Origin: Scleromitrula shiraiana
Taxonomy: Eukaryota; Ascomycota; Leotiomycetes; Helotiales; Sclerotiniaceae
Assembly: GCA_028455995.1 (NCBI GenBank)
Contig: JABELC010000009.1
Span: 553,501 to 617,500, forward strand
Direction of reading: 5' to 3'
DNA: 64,000 bases
Translations under genes and position numbers: made by a program
In this document: piece after piece, positions 11,982-24,257 of the stretch
Position numbering within the stretch: position 1 is the first letter of the stretch
How the letters are laid out: every line of letters begins with the position of its first letter
The notes under the pieces: model-generated
Database searches by the model: none
Told to the model about the DNA's origin: nothing
Seen by the model: only the letters and a program-made list of their open reading frames with translations

Positions 11982-12784
11982 TTTGATTCTGCTAGGCGGC
12001 CCGGCCGCTGATTGCTCGTAAACGTTCAATGTAAGAGTATTGACATGTTATTGATTGGGATGATGTTGGCTGCTTTTTCCCTTTCTGTTGAATTGAAAAT
12101 TGCTTCTGGTTCCAACCTTTTGCGATGTTCCCTAACGTGATAGCAATTGAGGATCTTGTAGAATGACAATTCGAACACTACTACGAGTATATCTCCAATC
12201 GTAAAATGTTATCGTATTTGGATCGATCCCGTAATTGATTTCGAAAGGAGAAGATGAGGATAAGGATTGAAATTAGAACTAGTGATAATATAATAAGGTT
12301 TCTTCGAACAATCAATTACTTAGGAATGAAATAGATGAACTTTGGATTGGTATAGATACAAAAACAAAAGCCAAGATGTTTTTTTTTTCTTAGAGCGATG
12401 AAAAGATGTTTGGTTAACTATGTGAGGTATATAGATTCATGAACTGTGTGAAGTGAGTTTCATCATGTTACTGGTGGCGAGTCGGGTGTCGAGTCTCGAC
12501 TACGTGAGAAATACCATTAACATCGTAAAAAGAATGGGGCGGAGGGGGGGGGGAAGGGGGGAATAATAATAATAATAATAGTAATTTTAATTTAAGTATT
12601 TATTATTATTATTCTTCCATTTTTAGCTTATCAATTTGTACCGGTACGTGCACACCCGATTGCAATGTTAACTAATTAATACTGTACACTTTCATGTGGA
12701 CGGGCATACTGGAAGGAAGGAAGGAAGGAAAGAAGGAAGGAAGGAAGTTCAATTCTATCTGCACACCATTATTAGATCCATGGA

Positions 12785-12819
<35 letters not shown>
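12785..12819. repeat. ATT trinucleotide microsatellite
   Basis: Eleven or more perfect copies of ATT. Confidence 0.95.
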
Positions 12820-12820
<1 letters not shown>

Positions 12821-14820
12821 TGTATTACAGTATTTTACAGTATTTGTACAACTATAGTGACAACCTTTTCGATCAAATTCAACCTTTATACCTAGATAGT
12901 TCTCACTTCTCTCTTTTTTTGATAGGATAAGCTTTATTCCTTATGAACATAAATACGAGTACTATGCAAGATGTCAAAATGCTAGGATCTATTTGCATAA
13001 TAAAACTTCATTTTCGCACTTTTTGATAAGTCCGCTCAGATTCTTTCAAAAAATAATAATGTTCACGGGTCATTAAATTAGAAGGTGCTCATGGTCACGG
13101 CTCGTAGTATATACATATCATACCTAGCAAGTTCAAAGTTTGAATGGGTAGATGGTTTTAGACTTTTATTATTATTATTAGTATTATTATTATTAGCTCG
13201 GAGAACATTATTTTTGGTCATTTATTAGAAGAATGATATTGAAGGCTTGAGCACTCTCAGTTAACTTCTGTTGATCCTAACATACGTTCCTCTCTTTTAT
13301 TTGAATTATTAAATTGACCGACTGACTGTCTAAAACTGACTGACTGACTGTTCGTCTCTTCGGAGGGTTTGTTTCCCTCTATTCCGTTCGTTTCCTTCTT
13401 ACCCTTCACATAACCTAGGTATTATTTATCACTTTTAGGTAACGATTATACCCCAAATATCCCCTCACTTGTTGTTACATAATGACAGTATTCAGGATAT
13501 TCAAATAATCTTCCTATTTCGAAAGACTTTCATTTGTTTCTGTTTCTGTTTCTGTTTCGATTTCTTTTTTATATCCCCTAAACTCTTTTTAATATCCATC
13601 ATGTTTTAATCGCAAAGCTAACTTTTCTTATCGAAGATCGTTAGGGTGGCGCATCTTCATCTCATCGCCAAGTACGTATGACATACCTTGGGGAAAGCTT
13701 GGTTGATGTTAAGCTATAGGGGACTTGCAGCACAGAAAATTTGGGGGATTTAGGGGAGAGGGGAGATCTTGGCACATCTAACGAGAAGAATTTGTGAATT
13801 CACTGGCTAGAATAATCGATAGTACAAGTGATCAATTGATGATCTAATAAACTATCCGTAGTTGTTCTTCCAGCTTTGAACGAAGTACAGTACAGTACAT
13901 ACAGTACAGTACAGTCTCAACTCGGTCTACCTGGTGCTAACCATCCATCGATCTTTTTACTCAGAAAACTTTTTCAATTAGTCTCTGATTGGGTTTTGCT
14001 GAATGTCATCCGTTTGAGTAATCGGGAATGAAACGGCATATTGTTTATCATTTCCTATCCAATAATTTTACATCGGATTGAATCGGGGGTTCTTTTGCGG
14101 ATTGAAAGGGAGTGTAAAAGGCTCGAATGGAAAGGTGTTGGGTGTCACAAGGCATGAGTGGCTTGATTTTCTCTATACAATTGGTGCATTGAAAAGCCTG
14201 ACTATCGAAAAGCTACTTGCGATAGGCTGTTCTAGAGCGAGATGTGTAGTGTTGCTGATGATGATTGCTAAAAACATTCATGCAAGCAACTATATTAATA
14301 ATACGAAGAAAAATTTGTATAACGATATTCTCAGAGATGTGACAATAGATGATTGTTATATATGGTCTAGGAGTTGGAGCACACACAAAACACAACAGAA
14401 ATAGTAAGGCAACATTTTGAATGGATATAAAATAAAGCCCTAGCCACATGTCTATTCCCTGAAGTGGCTTTTCCAGCTATTCAATGTATGGCTGATGCAG
14501 TAGCTTCAACAAATATTATGCAAGCACGTAACAAGTACTTAAAGTCACACACAGACACAAGGAACTGTTTGTATTTTGCTGATCCTTAGCCAATTTGTAG
14601 AGAATATACTGGTTAACTGGTGGTAACTATCATCTGTTTTAGAATGATACATACTCTGCTTACGGTTTAATCCCATAGTGGAGTACCTCTTTAAGATGAT
14701 TTTATAGACCCATCGTACTAATAAAAGTGCATATGGAAACAGATTAATAACCTTGAATATATTACGGAAGTACTTCGTACAGGAGTCAAAAAAATAAAAA
14801 AAAAAGAGTTAGATGCTCCT

Positions 14821-14856
14821 ATTGCTCCAATTGCTCCAATTGCTCCAATTGCTCCA
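14821..14856. repeat. ATTGCTCCA 9-mer tandem repeat
   Basis: Four perfect head-to-tail copies of the nonamer ATTGCTCCA, with a partial related copy immediately upstream. Confidence 0.95.
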
Positions 14857-15519
14857 TAACTTTTGATCGTACCTGCACAACTTCATCATCTACATGAGCT
14901 GAGTTGTGGGGAATACTTATTAATAAGTATGTGTATCTATCTCATTTAGGATAAATTATTACAAGTCGTATGTACAACAACTTTCAGTACTTCAGTACTT
15001 GAGTAGTTGAGTACTTGAGGTAGAGTCAACTCAGTATAGTTTAGATAAAATCTTGACATGAGACTTCTATCAGTAATGCTCTATTCTAGTCTCTAGTTCT
15101 GAAGATTTAAATTTTGATGGTGAATAAAAATGCGTGGAAAAAGTATAAAAAAAAAAAAGTTGACCGGGTGAATTTCTCTTTGGTTCTAGGGAGAAACTCT
15201 AATGAAAATATGTCCTGGACTCCCTGGTGGTCCTATCCAGTTGTTGATGGATCCTCTACCAAAATAATAAGGATACCTCCCTGGAAGTCGTGGCCCCTAA
15301 GTAATCAATCAATCAATCAATCAAATTGAAACAATTCTTTAGAATCTTCTCACATTTCAACATCACATCAAAATCAACCTCTCGAGCCTCTTTAAGGAAT
15401 CTTCCCCCCCCCAAAAAAACGTTGTTCTAGAATCAAAAGGATCAAGAATCGAAAAGATTGTACATATTTCATTACTGTACCCAGCCTTTTCAGAAAATAA
15501 CTACTACATACAAGACCAC

Positions 15520-15605
15520 AAGAACCACAAGAACCACAAGACTACAAGACTACAAGACTACAAGACTACAAATCTACAAATCTACAAGACTACAAATCCA
15601 CAAAA
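15520..15605. repeat. ACAAGA(A/C)(C/T)-type minisatellite
   Basis: A tandem zone of ACAAGAACC, ACAAGACT and ACAAATCT units on the plus strand. Confidence 0.85.
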
Positions 15606-16091
15606 AGTAAATTACAAAGAGTGAGGGTATTGCTTCGAAATTTTAAACTTTCTAGATTCCTCACAATCAATCAATCAGTCAATCAATTTACACTCCTTAC
15701 CCGATTTCAATTAGACAATATCCATTGACGACTTGCTGGACACAGTCGATCCCTACTATTACAATCAGCTTGTGCTAAGACTTGGAACAATAATTTAGCA
15801 ACTCTCCAACCTTGGAAAAACGCCCCTGGACTTCTCCTCCTCTACTTGTTGGGTTTTTTCTACTTTTGGACTTCATCCACCATCAATCGCTCTTTTTATG
15901 ATCCCATTGCATTTCATTACAATCTCAAGGGCTTAAATGTTGCAGAATATTCCCGCAGGATTTCATTAAATGTTATAATTGGTACTTGTGGTCGTTAGAT
16001 CTCCTATCACTCAAACTGGAGTCAAATAAACTACCACGAGAATCAAAAGCATTATTTCTTGAGGTCCTCAACCTCGAAATCTGATACAGAG

Positions 16092-19000
16092 ATGACGCGC
16101 CCTGGAATAATTCGTGCTGGTAAGGTTCAATTTCATTAAATACAACTTCTGCTATTAAATCTGATTATTATAGATTCAATTGATCTTCAAGATCCAAATT
16201 CCCCCTCAGCGCAAGACCATTCAAAGAAACATGCAAATGCAGCATCTCTAGCCAATGGTCCGACTGCTCCACATCAAGCCGAAGCATTGCGGGAAGTTGC
16301 AGCCGAAGCCGCAGACGAACAACATCGTAGCCCACGGGTATCAAGGGAATGGAGTAATGGAGAGGCACAATTGATACATGATTATTCGAATGACGATTTG
16401 GTTACCGGAGTCACAACTGGCTTGGCAGGAGCCAATTACCAACAAGATGATTTAGAAGTGGCGCAGAACGGAGGGTTGACAGGTTCCACAGCGGAGGATG
16501 CAGATATGGCAGATGCAGAAGGAGATGATAGCATGGATGATGACATGATGGATAAGATCTCCAGCTCTCCATCGATTGATGATGGTGGGTATTCTCTTCC
16601 AATTACTTGGCCTTCGAGGTCCGATTCCCTCTCTCGCGCAAGTTCTTCGTCCGTTTCACAAGCGTGCGGCGAAAGTTCTTCACCATTTGTGGAGGCGCCT
16701 CATCATTTTCCATTACAGTCCATGAACGAATACTTGGATATGGATCTGAGCCAGGTGGCTCACGACATACAATATCATCATCATCATCTAGGTGAGTATT
16801 TGGACAGGGTAAGTAGTACATCCAATTGCGACGAAGGAGAACATCACAACGACCGGGATCAAGCGCAGTTGTCGCCAGTGAGGTACGAACCACATGCCGA
16901 TCAATACGACTACGATATGGATTGCTCTCAATACGAGTCTCTTGTAGTACACGATACAGATCAATTAGCGTATCCTAACAATTACGATAACGAAGAATCA
17001 ATGACTATACCGTACGACAGTTCTGATGAGGGTTTCCAAGATGATTACGATGATGATGATGATGATGATGATGATGACGACATTCCATACTCTGCTGACT
17101 CTAGATTTGTTGATTCCGGATGGGGTGGAGAATGCTTACAAGATTCAGAGGACATCGATTTCGAATTCGTCTACGCACTACATACTTTCGTGGCTACCGT
17201 GGAAGGCCAAGCAAATGCGACAAAAGGAGATACAATGGTTCTGTTAGACGATAGTAACAGCTACTGGTGGCTTGTGAGGGTAGTCAAAGACAGCAGCATA
17301 GGCAGGTCACCGCGTTCCAGAACAGCCGAACGCCATGCTGACTTTGTCCCTCATTATAGGCTATTTACCAGCGGAACATATCGAAACACCTACAGAGAGA
17401 TTAGCTAGATTAAACAAGCACAGGAATATTGACGTACGTATGGTTCGTTTGAAAGATTGTTTCAATGCTGACATACTTAGCTTACTTCCGCTCACTTGGG
17501 AGATCAAGCAGAAAAAACGAAGAACCCCCTGAAAAAGGCCATTCTGCGAAGAAATGCTAAAACCGTGACATTTTCTCCTCCTACTTATGTTGAAGCTTCA
17601 GATGTAGATTACTCAACCGATGAAGAGGGCGACGGAGATTTTTACGGACAGCAAGAACAACAAAATGAATCACAAGAACAGATTGTTGAGGAAGAGGAGA
17701 CTACTATTAAGCCGCTAAAACCCCGCGCAGAACTTCAAGAAGTCAAATCGGAAAGTCCGGATCGCGATAACTCTACGGGTAAATCCAGCTCTGACACATC
17801 CAGAACTAGTGATGAGATATTCGAAGGAAAGGTTGAAAGCAAGTCTAGAAATGGCACTTTACGAAATACAGATTCATTTTTCAAAGATGATTCCGTGGAG
17901 ACTAGGAAGATAACACTCACTCCGAATCTTCTTCGTGACGATTCTAGTACATCAACAAGGGCATCGAACGACTCGGAAAAGTTAAAGCAGCGCCCAAGTC
18001 TTGATAAACTCGAAAAAGATCTTGCATCAGATAAATGTAAAGATAAAAAGGACAAGAAAGACAAGAAAGATAAAGAAAAGAAACCAGGCATGCTCAGTGG
18101 GCTGTTCAAGCGAAAGGACAAAAAATCCAAGCATCAAGACGATGATTTCGATGATTCAATAGCAAGCAAGCAATTGAGTGAGAACCCTAGGGCATCTCCT
18201 TCTCCCAGTAAAGACTCCGAGGATCTGGTGTCTGTCGAGGAACCAGCCCAAGAAGCCCAGAAAACATCTGGTAAGTTACAAAAGCAACCAAGACCGGATA
18301 TGTCACCTAGCCGTAAACAAGGCCCTATCACCAAGGAAATAAGATCCATGGACCCTCAATCCTCAGCGGCCTTAGATCGAGCAATCGCAGCCGATTCGAT
18401 ATCAGGCCCATCCTTACGTTTAGTGCAACCCGACCTACAAAACACAACTCCGAATGACCAAGTCAACAGCTCACCGGTGGCTTCGAGTCCGAAGGAGAAG
18501 ATTTCTAAGATTTTACGTTCAGCGAGCTCTGGCAATTCCGATCCAAAACCAGTCAAAGCTAAGAAGGCCAAATCCCGCGTTGAGCTCGATGACTTTGACT
18601 CATCTTCCGACGAATCTGCCGTCGAGGAACCTCCCCGTTCCCCAGGCGAGCAATCCCAACGGCCTATACCGGGTAGTTTTCCCGACAGTTACATCGCAAC
18701 TCCTGCTACCGAGGATCGGAACACCATGGAAGAGAGATTATCGGAATCCCCCGTACAAGTTTCCCCGGCCACTCCGACACAGTCTCATCCACCACCACTC
18801 ATGGTCGATACATCCAGCCAAGAAGAACCGCCTTCACCAATGTCATCGCCATCACCAGAACTTGTTGATGCAGAGGAAGCCAAGAAGGGAGCAGGAAGTT
18901 CTACCAATTCAACTTCAACACCTACTTGGAGCGACTCTCATCTCAGAACATTTTTCGATGATGATACAGATATCAGGGACCTCTTGGTAGTGGTATACGA

Positions 19001-19211
19001 CAAATCAGGAGTCATACCAGCTGGTTCAGATCACCCAGTTGTGGGCAATCTATTCAAGGAAGAAAGTGCCAAACTAGCGGATATAACAAACGTGAGTTCT
19101 CTACAGACCGAAATCAAAGTGAATGACCTTACTAATCAAATTTCCCAGCGTCTCGATGGAATGCTAGGAGATTGGCTGGCTCGCAAAATGAGAACACAAT
19201 CTTCAAGATAG
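16092..19211 (+). CDS. tea4: Tea4/Bud14-like SH3-domain polarity protein with PP1-docking motif
   Basis: Tea4 (fission yeast) and Bud14 (budding yeast) sit at growing cell ends, bind type 1 phosphatase and organise formins and microtubules; this is the likely orthologue. Five exons give 967 aa: 16092-16119, 16174-17301, 17360-17433, 17481-19091 and 19149-19211. The 28-nt first exon encodes MTRPGIIRA. Residues 11-335 are acidic and disordered, with an Asp run from GAT repeats (about 17043-17081). One SH3 domain spans about 340-400 (YALHTFV, the WW of YWWLVR, GYLPAEHIETP). An RVxF-type PP1 site KTVTF lies at 437-441, followed by VDYSTDEEGD. A Lys/Asp-rich stretch covers about 590-630. The second intron (17302-17359) begins with GC, the only choice that keeps the SH3 frame. 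The last intron (19092-19148) is 57 bp, has no stop and could be retained. Assignment rests on the SH3 plus PP1-site architecture. Confidence 0.82.
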
Positions 19212-20705
19212 CTAGCATTCAGGCACAAAACTGTACATGAAATCAACGAATGAATTTATGATGAAGCTGGGTGGTTTGGGGTCACAAACATTGGCGTTCG
19301 CAAATAAGGGAATAGGGGGACGGCAGGCGGGCAATATGGCATTGGCTTGGGCATGGCATGGAGATGGGATACCTTATACCACACACATTTTTTTTTGGAT
19401 CTTTTTGAGGTTTTTTTTTTTTCATTCATCTGACGAGGCAGGAACACCTTGTACATATTCCGAGTTCTGCTTGCTATGTTGGTTTTTTTTTTTCTTTTCT
19501 TTTCTTTTCTTCATATTCTTGAGATGCGATTTAGACCATGAAGTTCATATAGATATTCCAGACTATTACTCGTATTAAAATTGATTTAATTGTCCGTCCA
19601 TAGCTTTTAACGCTTTCTAAATCGCTAGATTAGATTATTATGTCGAGAATTTGCTGGTTTACATATATACATACATACATATATACATAGGTAGGTAGGT
19701 CGAAATGCTATTTGCTCTCTCATTAATGTTCTGGGCTTGAGGGTTGAGGCTAGGATTGAGGCTTGAGGATTGAGGCTTGAGGCTTGAGGTTTGAAGAAAA
19801 ACCCTTGTTTGTATAATCATTTGATAAGATTTCTGGTCTTTGTTAATTCATGTGGCTTGGTTATTTATTTATTTATTTGGATTTTTTTTTGGGGAGGGGG
19901 AGGGGGAGTTGGATATATTGATGGGTTATAGATAGAGAGGATGGATTTTGGAGATGAGATGTTTGGATTTGGATTTGGAGTCTTGTTATTTGCTTGTTAT
20001 TTGCTTGTTATTTGTACTACTTGAGTTATATCTATCTATTCATTTTAATGAGTGTAATAGGAGTATATAGATTCAATTTTATATGTAATTTGCATCAAAG
20101 TACCATAATCAAATCAATAATCATGGATTGGATTGGATTGGATTGGATTTGATCCGATGCGATATAATATGTAGTTTATTAACAAGTTTTATTAATATAA
20201 CCCGACCTTTCTGATACATTTTCAAACTTTGTCACATTGGATTTATTATCTGCTACAAACTCCTACACCCAACTGAGAGAGAGACAGAGAAGAAAGAGAA
20301 TTCATCTTGATTGTATATGTATGGCTTTTTATTTGTATTTTATACCTAATATAAGTCTTGTACATATACATATACCAGAACATATAAAAAAATCTCTACT
20401 ATGATTAATAATAACTGAAGCGTAAATAATTTGTCTTCAAAGCTTGTTACATTAGTCCTTATTAATAATTCTTTTACCTTGTACCACAAAAATATTATAA
20501 CCACCACCACCACCACCACCACAACCACCACCAATATCCACGCGCTCCACATAAACCTAAATTTAAGCGCAGAGCCTTGACCTCTAAAGCTTAAGCGAAA
20601 ACCTTCATCTTCATTCTGTAAGGAAACCGGAACCTTGGTTTGAATTGCTGCGACAAGCCTCTTTGCTTCCATTTTGCGCCAACATTGACTTTTGAAAATA
20701 TAATT
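19212..20705. other. Spacer between tea4 and ste50
   Basis: Contains the tea4-like 3' flank and the ste50 promoter; no gene is seen. Low-complexity items are T runs, TTTTC repeats (about 19491-19510), TTGAGG/TTGAGGC repeats (about 19737-19790), GGGGAG runs (about 19892-19908), GATTG repeats (about 20125-20150) and CCACCA repeats (about 20499-20532). Confidence 0.6.
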
Positions 20706-22372
20706 ATGGCATTCGAGTCAGGCACAGCTTATCCAGAATCAGATGCGGACGATGAGTACGAGAGAAGTGTACATAACAGTTCCCCGGTCTTAGCCAACGA
20801 TTCAGATGATGCCGACTCCGATGGCCTTTCCTCGAGCGAACATACTCCGACAACATATGGTAATCATGGAATCGGGGATAGTCTACCGGAGGCTATTATA
20901 ACGGAGTGGACGGCGGACGATTGCGCGGATTTTGTCAGTAGCCTGGGTTTGCGGCAGTATGGAGATCAATTTCTAGGTACGATTTAATTTGGTATTGATT
21001 GACCCTCTCGAGTTCCCCATCTAATTATATAAAACAGAAAACGAAATAGTTGGAGAAGCATTGGTAGCATTACAACATGACGATTTAAAACAAATGGGGG
21101 TTGCGAGTGTGGGGCATCGACTTACGATACTCAAGAACGTTTATGATATAAAGATTAAACAGGATGTGCCGATAGAGAGCGATCATTATGTACCACTAAG
21201 TTTGTGAACGATATACGAGCGGGTTAGAACACTGTACTGACTTCCCTCTAGCAGCGGATGCCGAAGCCCAATATGCTACTGCGACATTAAAGGATATCAA
21301 GAACCTTGTGGAACAACTGAGGTTACGAGACGAACGCATGAGCATTGCGGAGATGGAGTTAAGGAGATTGACTGCTGAATATACTAGACTACGAGAGGAT
21401 CTTTTACCGGTATTTCGAATGGCTAAGGAGGGGCAGCCCCTCCCATATCATCCTTCGGGGAACAGCAACAATAATAATAACGGCTCATATTCTTACGATA
21501 CATCAAATACCATTTCACCCCCAGCCCCAACTCCATCTTCGAGTCAATCGGGCGGTCTCTCAAGGAAGTTCTCAACAAAAAAACTCTTTCTCGAATCAAC
21601 ACCGAAAAATGCATCCCCCACATTCTTACAATCTGGTCAAGAAAGGTCTTTGATGGAACAAACTCTCGATCCTGCAAATGCTGCCGAAAGAGCAGTATTA
21701 TCCTCCTCACATCTCAACGCTATGAATGGTGGCCCTCAGTCTTTATCTCCTGGTCCCTCACCTAATCAACCATCACCGACTTCCCCTCCTGTTATATCTA
21801 TGGGCGGATCTACGCTAGTGTCTTCTATGGGCGGATCAACTCTAGCATCACGCTCGTACCGATCCGATCAACCAACTCCTGGCCGCAGTACCTTCCCTTC
21901 GAACGACCCAGAACAATATTCTCAATCTACATACTCTCGCGATAGTCAGAAACCAATTCCTCAACGGAGAGCACAAACCCCTGCTCTCGATACACCATCT
22001 ACAGGCGAATCTAGAGGTGGGGCTGCGGTCGAAATATTCAAATCATTCCGTGTTAGTATGGAAGATCCATGTTATAAGGTTCTTCCTGCTGCTCTGAAGA
22101 AATACAACATCAATGCACCATGGGAACAATACGCTTTATATATTGTATATGGGGATAAAGAAAGGTGTCTAGGGATGGACGAAAAACCACTCATTCTCTT
22201 CAAGCAACTCGACAAGGAGGGTAAAAAGCCCATGTTCATGCTGCGGAAGATAACACCCAATCCGGATCCTGGGGCTCAAGATGGGGGCCCCGGAAGTGCG
22301 GGCTTGGATGGGGGAAGAAATGGTCGCGGTGTCAATACTTCCGTGTACGACCCTCCTGGTGGTATTATATGA
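20706..22372 (+). CDS. ste50: Ste50-like MAP kinase adaptor (SAM + Ras-association)
   Basis: Ste50 tethers the MAPKKK Ste11 through its SAM domain and links it to the membrane and Cdc42/Ras through its RA domain, serving mating, filamentation and osmotic MAPK pathways. Exons 20706-20976, 21038-21199 and 21252-22372 give 517 aa; introns are 61 and 52 bp. The ATG at 20706 follows an A-rich context; the open frame upstream to 20640 begins at TTG. Residues 1-58 are acidic. The SAM domain (about 60-130) contains WTADDCADFVSSLGL and the join QFL|ENEIVGEALV. A coiled stretch (about 150-195, ATLKDIKNLVEQLRL) follows, then a long Ser/Pro-rich linker. The RA domain lies at about 404-480 (FRVSMEDPCYKVLPAALKKY). 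The C terminus is YDPPGGII. Domain order and length fit fungal Ste50. Confidence 0.92.
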
Positions 22373-24257
22373 TGTCGACTACCTATCATTCATCGTCCGT
22401 CAAACTACTATCTATCTTTTTACTTTGATCATTTGGTTTCTTGGAGTTGCTGCTCTGGTTTGATATATTGCATAGCGAAAACTAGGCGACACCTGCAATT
22501 CTCTTGTGATAGTACATGTATTGGAAAGGGGAAACTTTTGGGGAAACTTCAGATATTTGGGAAATTCCTTATCGTTTTTTAATATTTGGAACTTCCTCTC
22601 ATCTTCTTTTAAAATTTTACAATTTTTTTTTGTTTAAGTTCATATACTTTTTTTGGTCTCTTTTCACTGACTTGGTTATGAGACGTATCATGATATGAAT
22701 GGTTGACATATTTTTTTCCCCTCTACGGTTTTTTTTGTTACTTTTGGTTTGGCGATGTGGAAGGGAGGGAGTTCTTGGTAGAGATACTCTTGGATTGGAT
22801 GGCTGGTCGGATGCTTGGTTGGCTGGTTGGCTGGCTGGCTGGCTGGATGGATGGATGGTCGGTTGGATATATACATGCGGCTTGTGGTAGCTGATAGGGT
22901 TTGGTTTGAAGGGAAGGGAAGGGAGGGGGCTCGAAATTGAGGATGGGGATATTTTTGGGGAGGGGGAGATTGAGAGGGTGATATGATTTGGATATATTGT
23001 AGTAGAAAATAAAATAAAAGTAAAGAAGGTAAGATAAGATGAGATGAGATGAGATGAGAAGGGGAAAGATGGCGAAGATGGGAATGATATAAGTGGTTAC
23101 TTTCCTACTTACATAGGTTACATCAAATCAGATTATATTAAATCAAATCAAATCAAATCAAATCAATTGAAAGTAGATTAGATTGGTTGTATGATACAAG
23201 TGAATACAATACAAACCAAACCAAACCATATTGATATCGTATCGTATTCAATGTAATATGCATAATAAGTGAGGAAAGGAAGAACGCCCACCACATAAGC
23301 ATATCGGTTGAAAAGCAAAGCAAAGCAAAGCAAAGCCTCATTTGTATCATACCAAGAAAAAGGCAGTGAAGATTATATGATTGATACAGCAGGAAGTATA
23401 ATCAACCACCTGCATAGTGGGCAATACAATATACATTACGAAACATCGAATCAAACCTCAGAATTAGATTCTTGGTTGCTTACCTAACTTACCTAACTCA
23501 CAACGTTGAAGGGCTGAACATTAAAACCATTAAAATGGATCTGCATTTGAATACGCGGGAGAACTATAAATAGAAATCTCTAAAATACAATAATAAAAGT
23601 AGTTAACCAATTATATGAATGCAGATGACAAATTCGATGAATGCTTGGAAAGCGAAGCTTGGGGCTGTTTTTGGTCATTGACAAAAAAGGCTCAGCCTCG
23701 GAATATGAGTTCCGGGTACAGCCTGGCTTGGGTTGTCCCACTTCATTATTCACTTCGCTCTGATTGATATATCATGATATATCGATCGATCATGATCTAT
23801 GAATGAATGAATGAATGAATGAATATCCACGGCTCCATGGGTATTTGTTTTATGAATTCACTGTTTATATAACTATTAATTATTATGTTTTAAATACTCT
23901 AGGGCTTCGTATCTGATTTCATGTGTGCCTAGGTTCTGTACACTTTCTTACTTTTGAAGTTCTAAATAACAACTTATGATTGTTTTTCCTGTCTCCTGTA
24001 CCTGAACTTCTTTTGAATACTACTACCAGTATACGGTATCTATTGCTTATTATTGTAGTCAGAGAATATTGACTGCGTATTCGATTATTCTCAGACCCCT
24101 CACTACTCACCCACCCTAACCCCCATCTTACTTACATCGCGAGATCTAAGATCTGAGTTATCTATCAAACCTTATCTTGCAGCTTGCCTACCGTACTCCG
24201 CAATCATCACAGCAGTGACTCCACCTCCATACATAACCCCCAAACTACGCACCCACC
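22373..24257. other. Spacer downstream of ste50
   Basis: No gene is seen. The first 700 bp is G- and T-rich on the plus strand, with TTGGCTGG/GGCTGGAT runs (22806-22865), AAATC repeats (about 23140-23165), AAGC repeats (about 23317-23335) and GAAT repeats (about 23800-23822). From about 24090 it turns C/A-rich and contains CCCACC immediately before the next ATG. Confidence 0.6.

Larger units (their letters stand above)
11982..16091. other. Long divergent intergenic region between palH and tea4
   Basis: A 4.1-kb spacer holding the palH promoter (minus) and the tea4-like promoter (plus). I see no convincing gene: an open stretch at 14078-14404 starts at TTG and resembles nothing I know. Repeats include AAT runs (12564-12581), GGAA (about 12713-12747), ATT x11-12 (12785-12819), GTACA/CAGTA runs (about 13887-13914), four perfect copies of ATTGCTCCA (14821-14856) and an ACAAGACT-like array (15520-15605). 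A pyrimidine-rich stretch of about 300 bp precedes the tea4-like ATG. Confidence 0.6.

Noticed and set aside
9717..12029. palH start at 12029
   Set aside because: The codon there is TTG; the first in-frame ATG is at 11981 and leaves the conserved N-terminal Cys motif intact.
12370..12375. Single GCCAAG (PacC-type site) upstream of palH
   Set aside because: A single 6-bp match is expected by chance in a promoter of this size.
14078..14404. 108-codon open frame in the palH-tea4 spacer
   Set aside because: Starts at TTG, has no ATG-initiated form of useful length, no splice context and no recognisable domain.
22699..22894. Trp/Gly/Leu-rich open frames on the plus strand
   Set aside because: They arise from GGCTGGTT/GGATGG repeats and differ only by frame over the same repeat.
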